Shown here: in pieces, positions 45,561-54,970 of the stretch | Layout of the letters: each line of letters opens with the position of its first letter | How positions within the stretch are numbered: the stretch's first letter is position 1 | Assembly (NCBI RefSeq): GCF_900155985.1 | Contig: NZ_FTMA01000001.1 | Location: forward strand, 558,001 to 622,000 | DNA: 64,000 nt | Direction: 5' to 3' | Origin: Maribacter ulvicola | GTDB taxonomy: Bacteria > Bacteroidota > Bacteroidia > Flavobacteriales > Flavobacteriaceae | The notes under the pieces: generated by a model | The model's input: only the letters and a program-made list of their open reading frames with translations | Told to the model about the DNA's origin: nothing | The model's database searches: none | Position numbers and translations under genes: made by a program

Positions 45561-47081
45561 TTAAAACTTAAAAGTTAGGCCGCTATAGACGCCAAGGGAA
45601 TAAGGTCTAAATGTGCCATTTATGTTAGAAAACGTGTTTAACTGATATTTAAAAATAGGTTCTACGTTGAACCGGACCTTTTGTGAAAAATTGTAATTAA
45701 GGCCAAGTCCCATATTTGCACTGAAATTAAGATTGTTAATATTGTTTGCTTCACCAATTTCGGTGGTTAAATTACCAGATGTTAATGATACGGCATTGTT
45801 AATTAGAAATAGAGAACTGACACCTCCAATAAGATTGATCCCAAATTTCTTGTTGATCAACGCATAATTTAGTTCTACGGGTAGTTCAAGATAGCCGAAC
45901 TGCTGTGACATGTGCCCTTCTCTAGTTGGACTTTTGCCAGTAACATCTATAGCTAAGCTCATAGTGTTAAACTGCTCTGAGTCCACTACCTTGCTTGAAA
46001 TGGTCAGTGTATTTGACGTTTCTGCATAATCAATAGAGGATAACTGGCCGTTGTTAGATACGAATGTCGATGATGATGAAAATGCAACATCTTCAGTATC
46101 ATAGCCATAGTCTACTTTGTTGATTCCTGATCGTATGGTCAATTTTTTAGTAACTGCATAAGCTACCGTAACTCCGTAACTCATGTTTATGCTTCCTGAT
46201 TTTGTATTAGGGCTGAAAATAGGATTAACGGGAGAACCCTCTCCAAGGGCGTTGAAGTATACCGGAGCAACATTTGGTCCTGCAGACCATCTATTGCGGG
46301 CAACTTTTTCCTTTTTCAATGCTTCTTGATCTTCTATTTCATCAAAAATAGATTTTTTGTTTGTATCAATTTCTTTGTTAGCGTCTTCGGTAGATGAATT
46401 TGCGGCTATAGTATTTTCTTTAACGATACTAATTGGGTCTGATTGAGTAGTTGCATTTGAGCTATTAGCGGCAATGGTTTCTTTTGCTTTTTGGATGTCT
46501 ATAGCTGAATTTTCTATATCATTTTTGGCAATTCCTGTGCTAACAGTATTTTGGAATATTAAATCCTCATGGGTAGAGGTGTTATTTTTTAAAGCGTTTT
46601 TATTTGTTTCTGTTGTAGCGGGAATGAACCCGGTGTTTTTGTTGGCGTTGATTTTAGTATGGGTTACGGCAACTTTGGTAGAATTGTTTTGATGATTTGG
46701 TGAGTTGTTTTTGGTCTCTAAAGAATGTTCTTCTTTAATTGTATTGGTTTGTTCAACTATTTGATTGGTGTTATTTTCTGTAGCATCAATTACAATATTA
46801 GTTTCTGTAGTTGATGGAATATCATTGTTTACGTCTGATTCATTTTCTGTGTCTACCAAAATTTCATGGGTAGGGTGTTCTTCCGTAAAAGGATTAAATA
46901 GTAATAAACCAATTAGTATAGCCGCAGCAATACCACTAAAAGACCACCATAAGGGGATGATGCTCTTCTTTTTTCTTTTGTTCAATGACGCATCAATTTT
47001 ACGCCAAACCTTATTGTCTGGCGTTTGCTTGAAATTCGAGAGCTTATCTCGAAAGAGTTCATCTATATTCTTATTCTGCAT
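45561..47081 (-). CDS. Anti-sigma-like membrane protein with C-terminal outer-membrane beta-barrel
   Basis: The 506 residues split into a ~40-residue cytoplasmic N-terminus (NIDELFRDKLSNFKQTPDNKVWRKIDASLNKRKKK), a single membrane helix (about 42-61), a ~200-residue Asn/Thr/Glu-rich linker, and from about residue 270 a PorT-like beta-barrel with alternating strands ending GVYSGLTFKF. The N-terminus resembles sigma-regulating segments and the gene follows an ECF sigma gene by 32 bp. If both ends fold as predicted, it spans inner membrane, periplasm and outer membrane. I infer an anti-sigma or sensor role; no characterised homologue is known to me. Confidence 0.8.
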   Translation of the reverse strand: MQNKNIDELFRDKLSNFKQTPDNKVWRKIDASLNKRKKKSIIPLWWSFSGIAAAILIGLLLFNPFTEEHPTHEILVDTENESDVNNDIPSTTETNIVIDATENNTNQIVEQTNTIKEEHSLETKNNSPNHQNNSTKVAVTHTKINANKNTGFIPATTETNKNALKNNTSTHEDLIFQNTVSTGIAKNDIENSAIDIQKAKETIAANSSNATTQSDPISIVKENTIAANSSTEDANKEIDTNKKSIFDEIEDQEALKKEKVARNRWSAGPNVAPVYFNALGEGSPVNPIFSPNTKSGSINMSYGVTVAYAVTKKLTIRSGINKVDYGYDTEDVAFSSSSTFVSNNGQLSSIDYAETSNTLTISSKVVDSEQFNTMSLAIDVTGKSPTREGHMSQQFGYLELPVELNYALINKKFGINLIGGVSSLFLINNAVSLTSGNLTTEIGEANNINNLNFSANMGLGLNYNFSQKVRFNVEPIFKYQLNTFSNINGTFRPYSLGVYSGLTFKF

Positions 47082-47113
47082 TTAATACTATTTCGGTCTA
47101 TACTAAGATCAGC

Positions 47114-47680
47114 TTATAAAAAGTGAGTTGTTATGATAATTAGGACGCTAATTATAGATTGCGCCATCTTGGTTTCTAATTTCTCTTTTAATAATGCCCG
47201 TGCCCTAGCCAAATTAGATTTAGAGGTGCCAATTGAGGTACCTAGTATTTCACTAATTTCTTTATGGGTGTATCCATCCAATACATATAAATTGAAGGTT
47301 GCACGATACTTATTAGGTAACTCCTGTATATAACCTAAAAGCGTCTGTAAGCTAATATCGCTAAAAGCATTATCTACGGTTACTTCATCCTCTGTGTTAT
47401 CCGTAACAACATTGAGGTAATCTTCCTTTCTATATTTTTGAATAGCGGTATTAACGGTTATGCGCTTCATCCACCCTTCAAAAGACCCTTTGTTTTTAAA
47501 TTGGCCAATTTTATCATAAATGGTCATAAAACTGTCGTGTAAGGTATCTTCTGCCTGAGTTTTAGATTTAGAATATTTTAGACATATACCAAAGAGGGTA
47601 GTAGCATAGGCTTTATATAATAATTCCTGTGCGTTACGATCTCCTTTTTTACAGTTATGGATGAGTTCTTCTAGACCCAC
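47114..47680 (-). CDS. ECF-type sigma-70 factor
   Basis: The protein has 188 residues. Sigma2 contains AEDTLHDSFMTIYDKIGQFKNKGSFEGWMKRITVNTAIQKYRK; sigma4 contains LPNKYRATFNLYVLDGYTHKEISEILGTSIGTSKSNLARARALLKEKL. The last ~12 residues are hydrophobic (SVLIIITTHFL), which is odd and might touch the membrane. It lies 15 bp after a lipoprotein gene and before the trans-envelope barrel gene, so the three form one operon. The signal and regulon are unknown. Confidence 0.93.
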   Translation of the reverse strand: MGLEELIHNCKKGDRNAQELLYKAYATTLFGICLKYSKSKTQAEDTLHDSFMTIYDKIGQFKNKGSFEGWMKRITVNTAIQKYRKEDYLNVVTDNTEDEVTVDNAFSDISLQTLLGYIQELPNKYRATFNLYVLDGYTHKEISEILGTSIGTSKSNLARARALLKEKLETKMAQSIISVLIIITTHFL

Positions 47681-47695
47681 AAATGGTTGATGGTT

Positions 47696-48121
47696 TTAAG
47701 GTTTGTTTACTGGTACGGTAATTTCTATATACTCAGCCTCTCCGTCACTATTATTTCCGGTATAAAATTTAAAAATATAAGGGTCGGTATATACCACCTG
47801 AAAGTTAAAAGACGCTGTTTCTTGAATTGATTCTTCCTTACAATCATCTATGTCTGATCTTACAGCACCAACGGCAACAACATTTCTAACGGTCAAGGAA
47901 TCTTTTGCAACGTCAAAACCTTCGTAGTAGGTGCAATTGTTAGGTCTTAAATAATCTACGGAAATCTCATACGTCTTGTTGAGATCAAAAGACTCTGGCA
48001 CTTTAGCTTCAACAATTTTTAAAGCGGTAAAATGGAAATTAGGGCCATCATCATCAATAGAGCAACCATTACTAATAAATGCGATGACCAAAGTCAAAAG
48101 CAAAAACTTATTTTTCATCAT
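47696..48121 (-). CDS. Hypothetical lipoprotein of the sigma/barrel operon
   Basis: The 141 residues begin with a lipoprotein signal ending FISNGC followed by SIDDDGP, an acidic stretch like the Bacteroidota surface export signal. The rest is beta-rich, with cysteines in NNCTYY and DDCKEE that may form a disulfide. It is the first gene of the operon with the ECF sigma and barrel genes. It might be a surface sensor partner, by position only. Confidence 0.75.
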   Translation of the reverse strand: MMKNKFLLLTLVIAFISNGCSIDDDGPNFHFTALKIVEAKVPESFDLNKTYEISVDYLRPNNCTYYEGFDVAKDSLTVRNVVAVGAVRSDIDDCKEESIQETASFNFQVVYTDPYIFKFYTGNNSDGEAEYIEITVPVNKP

Positions 48122-48200
48122 ATAAATATTTATTTACAAGATGAAAATGAAGTGTAATGGTTGCGTTAACTATCTAATATTTTATTGAATAAAATAATAT

Positions 48201-49208
48201 TTATGCATTTAAAGCTGCAATAGCTTCTCTAATTTTAATATCTAATTCCTCAAACAACTCTGGGTTGTCTAAGAGTAAGTTTTTAACGGCATCACGTCCT
48301 TGGCCTAGTTTGGTATCGCCATAGCTAAACCATGACCCACTCTTTTTCACTATTTCATATTCCACACCTAAGTCGATCACTTCTCCAACCTTAGAAATAC
48401 CTTCGCCATACATAATGTCGAATTCTGTAGTACGGAAAGGTGGTGCTACTTTATTCTTTACAACCTTGACTCTGGTCTTGTTTCCTTTTACATTACCATC
48501 TGTATCTTTTATTTGTGTAGATCTTCTAATATCTAAACGCACAGATGCGTAAAATTTAAGGGCGTTACCACCAGTAGTAGTTTCTGGATTACCGAACATA
48601 ACACCAATTTTCTCACGTAGTTGGTTAATGAAAATAACGGTACAATTTGTTTTGCTAATAGATCCTGTAAGCTTTCTTAATGCTTGAGACATTAGTCTTG
48701 CATGAAGTCCCATTTTAGAATCTCCCATTTCCCCTTCAATTTCACTTTTAGGAGTTAAAGCTGCAACAGAATCGACTACTACAATATCAATTGCTCCTGA
48801 ACGAATTAGATTGTCGGCAATTTCTAATGCTTGTTCACCATTATCTGGTTGAGAAATAATAAGGTTGTCGATATCTACTCCCAGTTTTTGGGCGTAAAAA
48901 CGGTCAAAAGCATGTTCTGCATCTATAAACGCAGCAATACCTCCGTTTTTTTGTGCTTCTGCAATTGCGTGTAAAGTCAGGGTAGTTTTACCTGAAGATT
49001 CCGGTCCGTATATTTCAATAACACGACCTCTTGGGTAGCCCCCTACGCCTAATGCTATATCTAATCCTAATGAGCCAGAAGGAATCACTTCTACATCTGC
49101 AACAACACTATCGCCCATTTTCATTACAGCGCCCTTGCCGTAGGTCTTATCCATCTTGTCAAGGGTCAACTTTAATGCTTTTAATTTTGCTTCTTTTTCA
49201 GAACTCAT
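48201..49208 (-). CDS. recA: Recombinase RecA
   Basis: The 335 residues have Walker [10 protein letters not shown], Walker [10 protein letters not shown], the L1/L2 region ([40 protein letters not shown]) and a short C-terminus. The protein is complete and of usual length. It handles strand exchange and the SOS co-protease role. No LexA-type box was recognised upstream. It is divergent from trhO across a 363-bp region. Confidence 0.99.
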   Translation of the reverse strand: MSSEKEAKLKALKLTLDKMDKTYGKGAVMKMGDSVVADVEVIPSGSLGLDIALGVGGYPRGRVIEIYGPESSGKTTLTLHAIAEAQKNGGIAAFIDAEHAFDRFYAQKLGVDIDNLIISQPDNGEQALEIADNLIRSGAIDIVVVDSVAALTPKSEIEGEMGDSKMGLHARLMSQALRKLTGSISKTNCTVIFINQLREKIGVMFGNPETTTGGNALKFYASVRLDIRRSTQIKDTDGNVKGNKTRVKVVKNKVAPPFRTTEFDIMYGEGISKVGEVIDLGVEYEIVKKSGSWFSYGDTKLGQGRDAVKNLLLDNPELFEELDIKIREAIAALNA

Positions 49209-49571
49209 TCTCTATTTTTTTTGGAAAGCTAAATTACCAAATCTTTTTTGATTTGAATAATGTTGAATGGGTTTACGCAACCATTTTGGTCAATTACTAT
49301 CTTTTATAAAAGAGAAGTTATTTCATTGGGTATCAATTGTTTTTTTTAGCGTTAGTGATAAAAGGGGGCTATATCCTTTTAAGAATACCATGAAAAAGAA
49401 AATAATGGAATGGTCGTTAAAGAGTCTTGATATAATCATGCTCTTTTTTTTGTTCTTAAGTCGTTAACGGTAATAAAATAGATGCTTTTTTCAATATTAT
49501 GGTTATTTTTGCCATTCAAAATTTTTCTATAAACCTTCTGCCAGTTGGCAGACTTAAATTATTAGTATAGC
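49209..49571. other. 363-bp divergent region between recA and trhO
   Basis: It must hold both promoters. TATTTTTG at 49504-49511 is a perfect -7 match for trhO, without a good -33. A 25-codon hydrophobic ORF (49390-49467, MKKKIMEWSLKSLDIIMLFF...) is possible but unsupported. No repeat or hairpin of note. Confidence 0.45.
49504..49511 (+). promoter_or_regulatory. Possible -7 element of trhO
   Basis: TATTTTTG matches TAnnTTTG, 60 bp before the ATG; -33 not found. Confidence 0.35.
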
Positions 49572-50603
49572 ATGCAACTGTACAATACGTTAAGTGCAAT
49601 AGAAAGAGCAGCTTTGATTGAAGAAGCAGGTAAGGAACGGCTTACCATCTCTTTCTATACCTATGCACACATTGGTAATACCAATATTTTCAGAAATCAC
49701 CTTTTTATTAATTGGAACGATATGGATGTTCTTGGGCGAATTTATGTGGCTCATGAGGGTATCAATGCCCAACTTTCTGTACCAGCTGAAAATTTTAATG
49801 TTTTTAAAGAACATTTAGATAGTATTTCTTTTTTAGAGGATGTGCGACTTAATATTGCCATTGAGCAAGACAACCTTTCGTTTTTAAAATTGAAGGTAAA
49901 AGTGCGCAAGAAGATTGTAGCTGACGGATTGGAAGACAATTCTTTTGATGTTACCAATAAAGGTATTCATGTAGGTGCAGAAAGGTTCAACGAACTTATT
50001 GAAGATCCAGATACCGTTTTGGTAGATATGCGTAACCATTACGAAAGTGAAATAGGCCATTTTAAAAATGCCATTACACCAGATGTAGATACGTTTAGAG
50101 ATTCACTGGATATTATAGAACGCGATTTAGCCGATCATAAGAAGAATAAAAAACTGGTAATGTATTGTACTGGCGGAATCCGTTGTGAAAAAGCAAGTGC
50201 TTATTACAAACATAAAGGTTTTGAGCAGGTATATCAGTTAGAAGGCGGAATCATTGAATACACTAGACAGGTAGAAAACAACAATCTTGAGAATAAATTT
50301 AGGGGTAAAAACTTTGTGTTTGACCATAGAAGGGGAGAGCGTATAAGTGATGATGTTATTGCTAATTGCCACCAGTGTGGGGAGCCTTGTGATGAACATG
50401 TAAATTGTGCAAATGAAGCTTGTCATCTATTATTCATTCAATGTAAATCTTGTGCTGAAAAAATGAACGACTGCTGTTCAGATGCTTGTAAAGAAGTGCA
50501 TGAATTGCCTTTTGAGGAACAAAAAGCGTTGCGTAAAGGCAAAGTGGTCAGTAATAAGATTTTCAAAAAAGGACGTTCAGAAGTGTTGAAATTCAAAAAG
50601 TAA
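49572..50603 (+). CDS. trhO: tRNA uridine(34) hydroxylase TrhO (rhodanese family)
   Basis: The 343 residues have the YceA-type N-terminal acylphosphatase-like domain, then a rhodanese domain whose active loop reads CTGGIRCEKAS. A Cys-rich tail follows (CHQCGEPCDEHVNCANEACHLLFIQCKSC and further pairs), likely metal binding. TrhO makes 5-hydroxyuridine at the tRNA wobble position using oxygen. It is monocistronic. Confidence 0.94.
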   Translation: MQLYNTLSAIERAALIEEAGKERLTISFYTYAHIGNTNIFRNHLFINWNDMDVLGRIYVAHEGINAQLSVPAENFNVFKEHLDSISFLEDVRLNIAIEQDNLSFLKLKVKVRKKIVADGLEDNSFDVTNKGIHVGAERFNELIEDPDTVLVDMRNHYESEIGHFKNAITPDVDTFRDSLDIIERDLADHKKNKKLVMYCTGGIRCEKASAYYKHKGFEQVYQLEGGIIEYTRQVENNNLENKFRGKNFVFDHRRGERISDDVIANCHQCGEPCDEHVNCANEACHLLFIQCKSCAEKMNDCCSDACKEVHELPFEEQKALRKGKVVSNKIFKKGRSEVLKFKK

Positions 50604-50833
50604 CCACTATTTAAAAAGAATTTTAGTGATTAGATAGCACTACTCAGTATAAAAAGACTGCGTTTTTCATGGTCTCTTATCATTTTTTAAATGGTATTGA
50701 GTTAGGGGTAAAGTCGCTATTTAAAACGTACACCGCTAATTTCACATTAAAAAAACTGTATCTTTACCTATAAGTTTTTTATGAACCTTTTTTGGTGAAT
50801 TTTAGAAAATTCGACCAAACCAATATATATAAT

Positions 50834-52036
50834 ATGAGTTGTAGTAGTTGTTCTACCGGTAAGGATGGACAACCAAAGGGATGCAAGAATAACGGTACTT
50901 GCGGTACAGATGGTTGCAATAAACTGACAGTTTTTGACTGGCTTTCAAATATGTCGCTCCCTAATGGGGAACGACCATTCGATTTTGTTGAAGTAAGATT
51001 TAAAAATAGTAGAAAAGAATTTTTTAGAAATACAGAGAATCTCTCTCTTTCCATTGGTGACATAGTTGCCACACAAGCACAATCTGGCCATGACATTGGT
51101 ATGGTTACCCTAACAGGGGAGCTTGTACGCGTGCAAATGAAGCGAAAAAAAGTATCATTTACGGATGAAGAGGCTCCTAAAGTGTACAGAAAGGCAAGCC
51201 AGAAAGACATTGATATTTGGCAGAAATGTAGAGATAGAGAAGAAGAAATTAAGAAAAGAGCACGTGAAATCGCTATTATCTTAAAACTTCAAATGAAGAT
51301 TTCTGATGTTGAGTTTCAAGGCGATGGCTCTAAAGCTACTTTTTACTATACAGCTGATGAACGTGTAGATTTTCGTCAGTTGATAAAAGATATGGCAAAG
51401 GCATTCGGTATTCGTATTGAAATGCGTCAAATTGGGTATCGCCAAGAAGCGCAGCGCCTTGGTGGTATAGGCTCTTGTGGTAGAGAATTATGTTGCTCAA
51501 CCTGGCTTACGGATTTTAGATCTGTAAGTACTTCTGCGGCACGTTATCAACAACTGTCATTAAACCCGCAAAAGCTTGCTGGTCAATGCGGTAAATTAAA
51601 GTGTTGTTTAAATTATGAGTTAGACGTCTATGTAGACGCACTAAAAGATTTTCCTGCTCAAGACACCAAATTATTTACAGAAAAAGGACTCGCTTTTTGT
51701 CAGAAAACTGATATTTTTAAAGAAATGCTATGGTTTTCATATAGAGAAGATCCAGGTAATTGGCATGTGCTTTCCAAAGATCAGGTTAATGAAATCTTGT
51801 TCAAGAATAAAAAGAAAGAGAAAGTTGCTAGCCTAGAGATGTATGCAATGGAAATTGCCGTTGAAGAGAAAGTAGTTTTTGAGAATGTTGTTGGTCAAGA
51901 TAGTCTAACTCGTTTTGATAAACCTAAAGGTGGAGGAAATCGAAACCGTAATAAGAACAAGAACAAGAATCGAAATCGCAACAAGAACAAGAATAAGAAC
52001 AGAAATCGTAATAGAAATCAAAAGAAGGATGCGTAG
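50834..52036 (+). CDS. ricT: PSP1-domain protein, RicT-like, with basic Asn-rich tail
   Basis: The ATG at 50834 gives 400 residues and the typical Cys-rich start SCSSCSTGKDGQPKGCKNNGTC; the GTG at 50792 adds 14 weak residues. The PSP1 core contains RIEMRQIGYRQEAQRLGGIGSCGRELCCSTWL and GQCGKLKCCLNYELDVY, whose cysteines can bind Fe-S clusters as in the Ric complex. The last ~30 residues are a low-complexity Asn/Lys/Arg run (DNA 51938-52027). In Bacillus RicT acts with RicA and RicF in RNA processing; those partners are not seen here. It overlaps gldH by 8 bp. Confidence 0.88.
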   Translation: MSCSSCSTGKDGQPKGCKNNGTCGTDGCNKLTVFDWLSNMSLPNGERPFDFVEVRFKNSRKEFFRNTENLSLSIGDIVATQAQSGHDIGMVTLTGELVRVQMKRKKVSFTDEEAPKVYRKASQKDIDIWQKCRDREEEIKKRAREIAIILKLQMKISDVEFQGDGSKATFYYTADERVDFRQLIKDMAKAFGIRIEMRQIGYRQEAQRLGGIGSCGRELCCSTWLTDFRSVSTSAARYQQLSLNPQKLAGQCGKLKCCLNYELDVYVDALKDFPAQDTKLFTEKGLAFCQKTDIFKEMLWFSYREDPGNWHVLSKDQVNEILFKNKKKEKVASLEMYAMEIAVEEKVVFENVVGQDSLTRFDKPKGGGNRNRNKNKNKNRNRNKNKNKNRNRNRNQKKDA

Positions 52037-52514
52037 TATATTTTGTTGTTTTTTAGCACTTGTGCTATTTGCTTCTTGTAACAGCAATATTATTAAAACA
52101 GAATACCAAACATTAAAAGACGGCGTTTGGAATAAAGACAATATTCTTGAATTTTCTCTGTCTGGAATGGATACCATTGCTGAACATAATATTTTCATCA
52201 ATGTTCGTAATGACAATACGTTCCCTTACAGTAATTTATTTCTAATAGCATCATTGACTACTCCCAATGGTGAAGTTACCAAAGACACCTTAGAGTATGC
52301 CATGTCATTGCCAGACGGCACATGGCTAGGTAAGGGTAGGGGTAGTATCAAAGAAAATAAATTATGGTATAAAGAAAACATCGTTTTTTCATCTTCTGGC
52401 GTATATACAATAGAGGTATCACAAGCGATGCGTAAAAACGGTAATGTTTCTGGAATTATAGGTCTAGAAGGTATTACAGACGTTGGTATAGAAATCACAA
52501 AAAGCACCCCGTAA
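52029..52514 (+). CDS. gldH: Gliding motility lipoprotein GldH
   Basis: The ATG at 52029 gives a lipoprotein signal (RSIFCCFLALVLFASC) and 161 residues. The longer frame from 51915 only reads the low-complexity ricT tail and is rejected. The body contains GVWNKDNILEFSLSGMDTIAEHNIFINVRNDNTFPYSNLFL, characteristic of GldH. GldH is needed for gliding in Flavobacterium. It overlaps ricT by 8 bp and precedes a PBP1A gene by 3 bp, an arrangement I recall in other flavobacteria. Confidence 0.92.
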   Translation: MRSIFCCFLALVLFASCNSNIIKTEYQTLKDGVWNKDNILEFSLSGMDTIAEHNIFINVRNDNTFPYSNLFLIASLTTPNGEVTKDTLEYAMSLPDGTWLGKGRGSIKENKLWYKENIVFSSSGVYTIEVSQAMRKNGNVSGIIGLEGITDVGIEITKSTP

Positions 52515-52517
52515 ATA

Positions 52518-54863
52518 ATGGCAAAAAAGGTAAAGAAAAAAACAACGAATAGTTTTACTAAATTCATAGTATGGTTTTGGATTTTGTTTGCATCGGGTAT
52601 TGCTATGGTGGCTTTGATATTTTTATCTGCTTCTTGGGGATTGTTCGGTAAATTGCCTTCATACGAGTATTTAGAAAATCCGCAGACGAATTTAGCTTCA
52701 CAGATTATATCTTCTGATGGTAATTTATTGGGTAAATTTTATTTAGATGATAACCGTACCGCGGTAAAATTTGAAGAATTGCCAGATAATTTGGTAAATG
52801 CCTTAATTGCTACGGAAGATGCCCGTTTTCAAGACCATTCTGGTATAGATGCACGTGGAACCGTAAGGGCTTTTGCATATTTAGGAAGCAAAGGGGGGGC
52901 AAGTACCATTTCTCAGCAATTGGCAAGACAGCTTTTTGTTGGTGTACGTTCTAGAAATAAGTTTGAAACCATTCAGCAAAAAATCAAGGAGTGGGTTCTA
53001 GCTATCCGGTTAGAGCGTAGTTATACCAAAGAAGAAATTATTAGTATGTATTTTAATATCTATGATTTTGGTAATAATGCCGATGGTATTCGCTCTGCTG
53101 CTCGTATTTATTTCGGCAAGGAACCAAAAGACCTTAAAATTGAAGAGTCTGCCATGTTGGTGGGTATGTTCAAAAATTCATCGTTGTTCAACCCTATGCG
53201 TAGGGAAGAAATGGTGAAGAATCGTAGAGATGTGGTTCTCGCTCAAATGGCAAAATATGATTACATTACGGAAGTTGAGAAAGATTCGCTACAGGCCATG
53301 AAAATGGATATTAACTATAATCCAGAAACGCATAGTGTAGGTTTGGCTACCTATTTTAGAATGTATTTACAGCGTTTTATGAAAGATTGGATTAGTAAAA
53401 ACCCTAAACCATCTATAGGTGATGAGCCAGATAAGTATAATCTATATCTGGACGGACTTAAAATATATACCACGATCGATTCTAAAATGCAGGCCAATGC
53501 GGAAGAAGCGGTCAACGAACACATGGCTAATTTGCAAGCGGAGTTCTTTCATCAAAACACACCTGACAGAAATAAGACGGCTCCTTTCTTAGATATAACT
53601 CCAGAAGAAACGAAGGGTATCATGGAACGAGCTATGAAATTATCTGATCGATGGAGGGTTCTAAAAAGCCAAGGCAAATCAGAAAAAGAGATTCGTGAAT
53701 CGTTTGATAAGAAGACTGAAATGACAGTTTTTGATTGGAAAAGTCCTACTAAAGAAAAAGATACGATTCTTACACCACGGGATTCTATTAGGTATTATAA
53801 AACTTTTCTAAGAACGGCAATGATGTCCATGGAACCACAAACCGGTCATGTTAAGGCTTGGGTAGGTGGTATTAATTATAGGCATTTTCAGTATGACAAT
53901 GTCATACAAGGATCTAGACAAGCGGGGTCAACTTTTAAACCTTTTGTTTATGCCGCAGCAATTGATCAATTGCGTTTATCGCCTTGCGAAACCCGCCCAG
54001 ATACGCAGTATTGTATAGAAGCCGGTAAACATGGTAATATGGAGCCTTGGTGTCCAAGAAATGCAAGCTTAAGATATTCTGGCAACAGCTATTCGTTGAA
54101 AAAAGCTTTAGCTAATTCGGTAAATACCATCACGGCACAATTAATAGATGAGGTGGGTCCAAAATCTGTAGTAAGCATGGTACGTAATTTAGGGCTTACC
54201 GGAGATATTCTAGAGGTGCCTTCTATTGCACTTGGTGCTTTAGATGTTAATGTATATGAATTGGTAGGGGCGTATGGTGCATTTGCTAACCAAGGTGTAT
54301 ATGTGAAACCTGTCATGGTAACACGGATAGAAAATAAGGACGGTACAGTATTATATGAATATGTACCAGAAACTAAAGATGTTTTAAGTAAAGATGTGTC
54401 CTATGCAATTTTAGACCTGTTGAAAGGGGTAACTCAAGGAGGTTCTGGTACACGTTTGCGTACTACTGGTGCAAATAAATGGAGAAGGGAATATGATGAA
54501 ATTATTACTGGTTATCCTTATAAATTAACAAACCCTATTGCTGGTAAAACGGGTACTACCCAGAACAATAGTGATGGTTGGTTTATGGGAATGGTGCCTA
54601 ATTTAGTTACTGGTGTTTGGGTTGGCGGTGAGGATAGATCTGTACACTTTAAAAGTATAACATACGGTCAAGGAGCTTCTATGGCGCTGCCAATTTGGGG
54701 CCTGTACATGACCAAGAATTATGCAGATGAAGAGTTGGGTATTTCAAAAGAAGATTTTGAGAAGCCAAGTAATATGTCCATAGAAATAGATTGCAATAAG
54801 TTTACCGAAGGTATTAAAGAAGATAATAATAGTGAAGATGACCTAGAAGATTTAGATTTCTAA
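52518..54863 (+). CDS. mrcA: Penicillin-binding protein 1A (bifunctional transglycosylase/transpeptidase)
   Basis: The 781-residue class A PBP has a membrane helix near residues 15-38, the GT51 motif EDARFQDHSG and STISQQLARQ, then the transpeptidase with S-x2-K at Ser471-Lys474 (GSTFKP), SVN (ANSVNT) and KTGTT. It polymerises and crosslinks peptidoglycan. The last ~25 residues are acidic. It is coupled to gldH and closed by a terminator (54885-54918). Confidence 0.97.
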   Translation: MAKKVKKKTTNSFTKFIVWFWILFASGIAMVALIFLSASWGLFGKLPSYEYLENPQTNLASQIISSDGNLLGKFYLDDNRTAVKFEELPDNLVNALIATEDARFQDHSGIDARGTVRAFAYLGSKGGASTISQQLARQLFVGVRSRNKFETIQQKIKEWVLAIRLERSYTKEEIISMYFNIYDFGNNADGIRSAARIYFGKEPKDLKIEESAMLVGMFKNSSLFNPMRREEMVKNRRDVVLAQMAKYDYITEVEKDSLQAMKMDINYNPETHSVGLATYFRMYLQRFMKDWISKNPKPSIGDEPDKYNLYLDGLKIYTTIDSKMQANAEEAVNEHMANLQAEFFHQNTPDRNKTAPFLDITPEETKGIMERAMKLSDRWRVLKSQGKSEKEIRESFDKKTEMTVFDWKSPTKEKDTILTPRDSIRYYKTFLRTAMMSMEPQTGHVKAWVGGINYRHFQYDNVIQGSRQAGSTFKPFVYAAAIDQLRLSPCETRPDTQYCIEAGKHGNMEPWCPRNASLRYSGNSYSLKKALANSVNTITAQLIDEVGPKSVVSMVRNLGLTGDILEVPSIALGALDVNVYELVGAYGAFANQGVYVKPVMVTRIENKDGTVLYEYVPETKDVLSKDVSYAILDLLKGVTQGGSGTRLRTTGANKWRREYDEIITGYPYKLTNPIAGKTGTTQNNSDGWFMGMVPNLVTGVWVGGEDRSVHFKSITYGQGASMALPIWGLYMTKNYADEELGISKEDFEKPSNMSIEIDCNKFTEGIKEDNNSEDDLEDLDF

Positions 54864-54884
54864 AGCGTGTTCACTAATGAGATT

Positions 54885-54918
54885 AAAAAGGTCTTAGCAT
54901 TCGCTAAGACCTTTTTTT
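54885..54918 (+). terminator. Terminator of the ricT-gldH-PBP1A operon
   Basis: GGTCTTAGC/GCTAAGACC stem with loop ATTC, flanking A-run and seven T. Confidence 0.93.
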
Positions 54919-54970
54919 ATTTTATCCCATTTATAATCGGTATTTTAGTAACAAGATAATTAATGAGAAA

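Noticed and set aside
49390-49467. 25-codon hydrophobic ORF between recA and trhO
   Set aside because: There is no ribosome site, promoter spacing or terminator to support it; chance ORFs of this size are common in AT-rich DNA.
51915-52028. N-terminal extension of GldH
   Set aside because: These codons read the low-complexity RicT tail in another frame; the lipoprotein signal begins at 52029.
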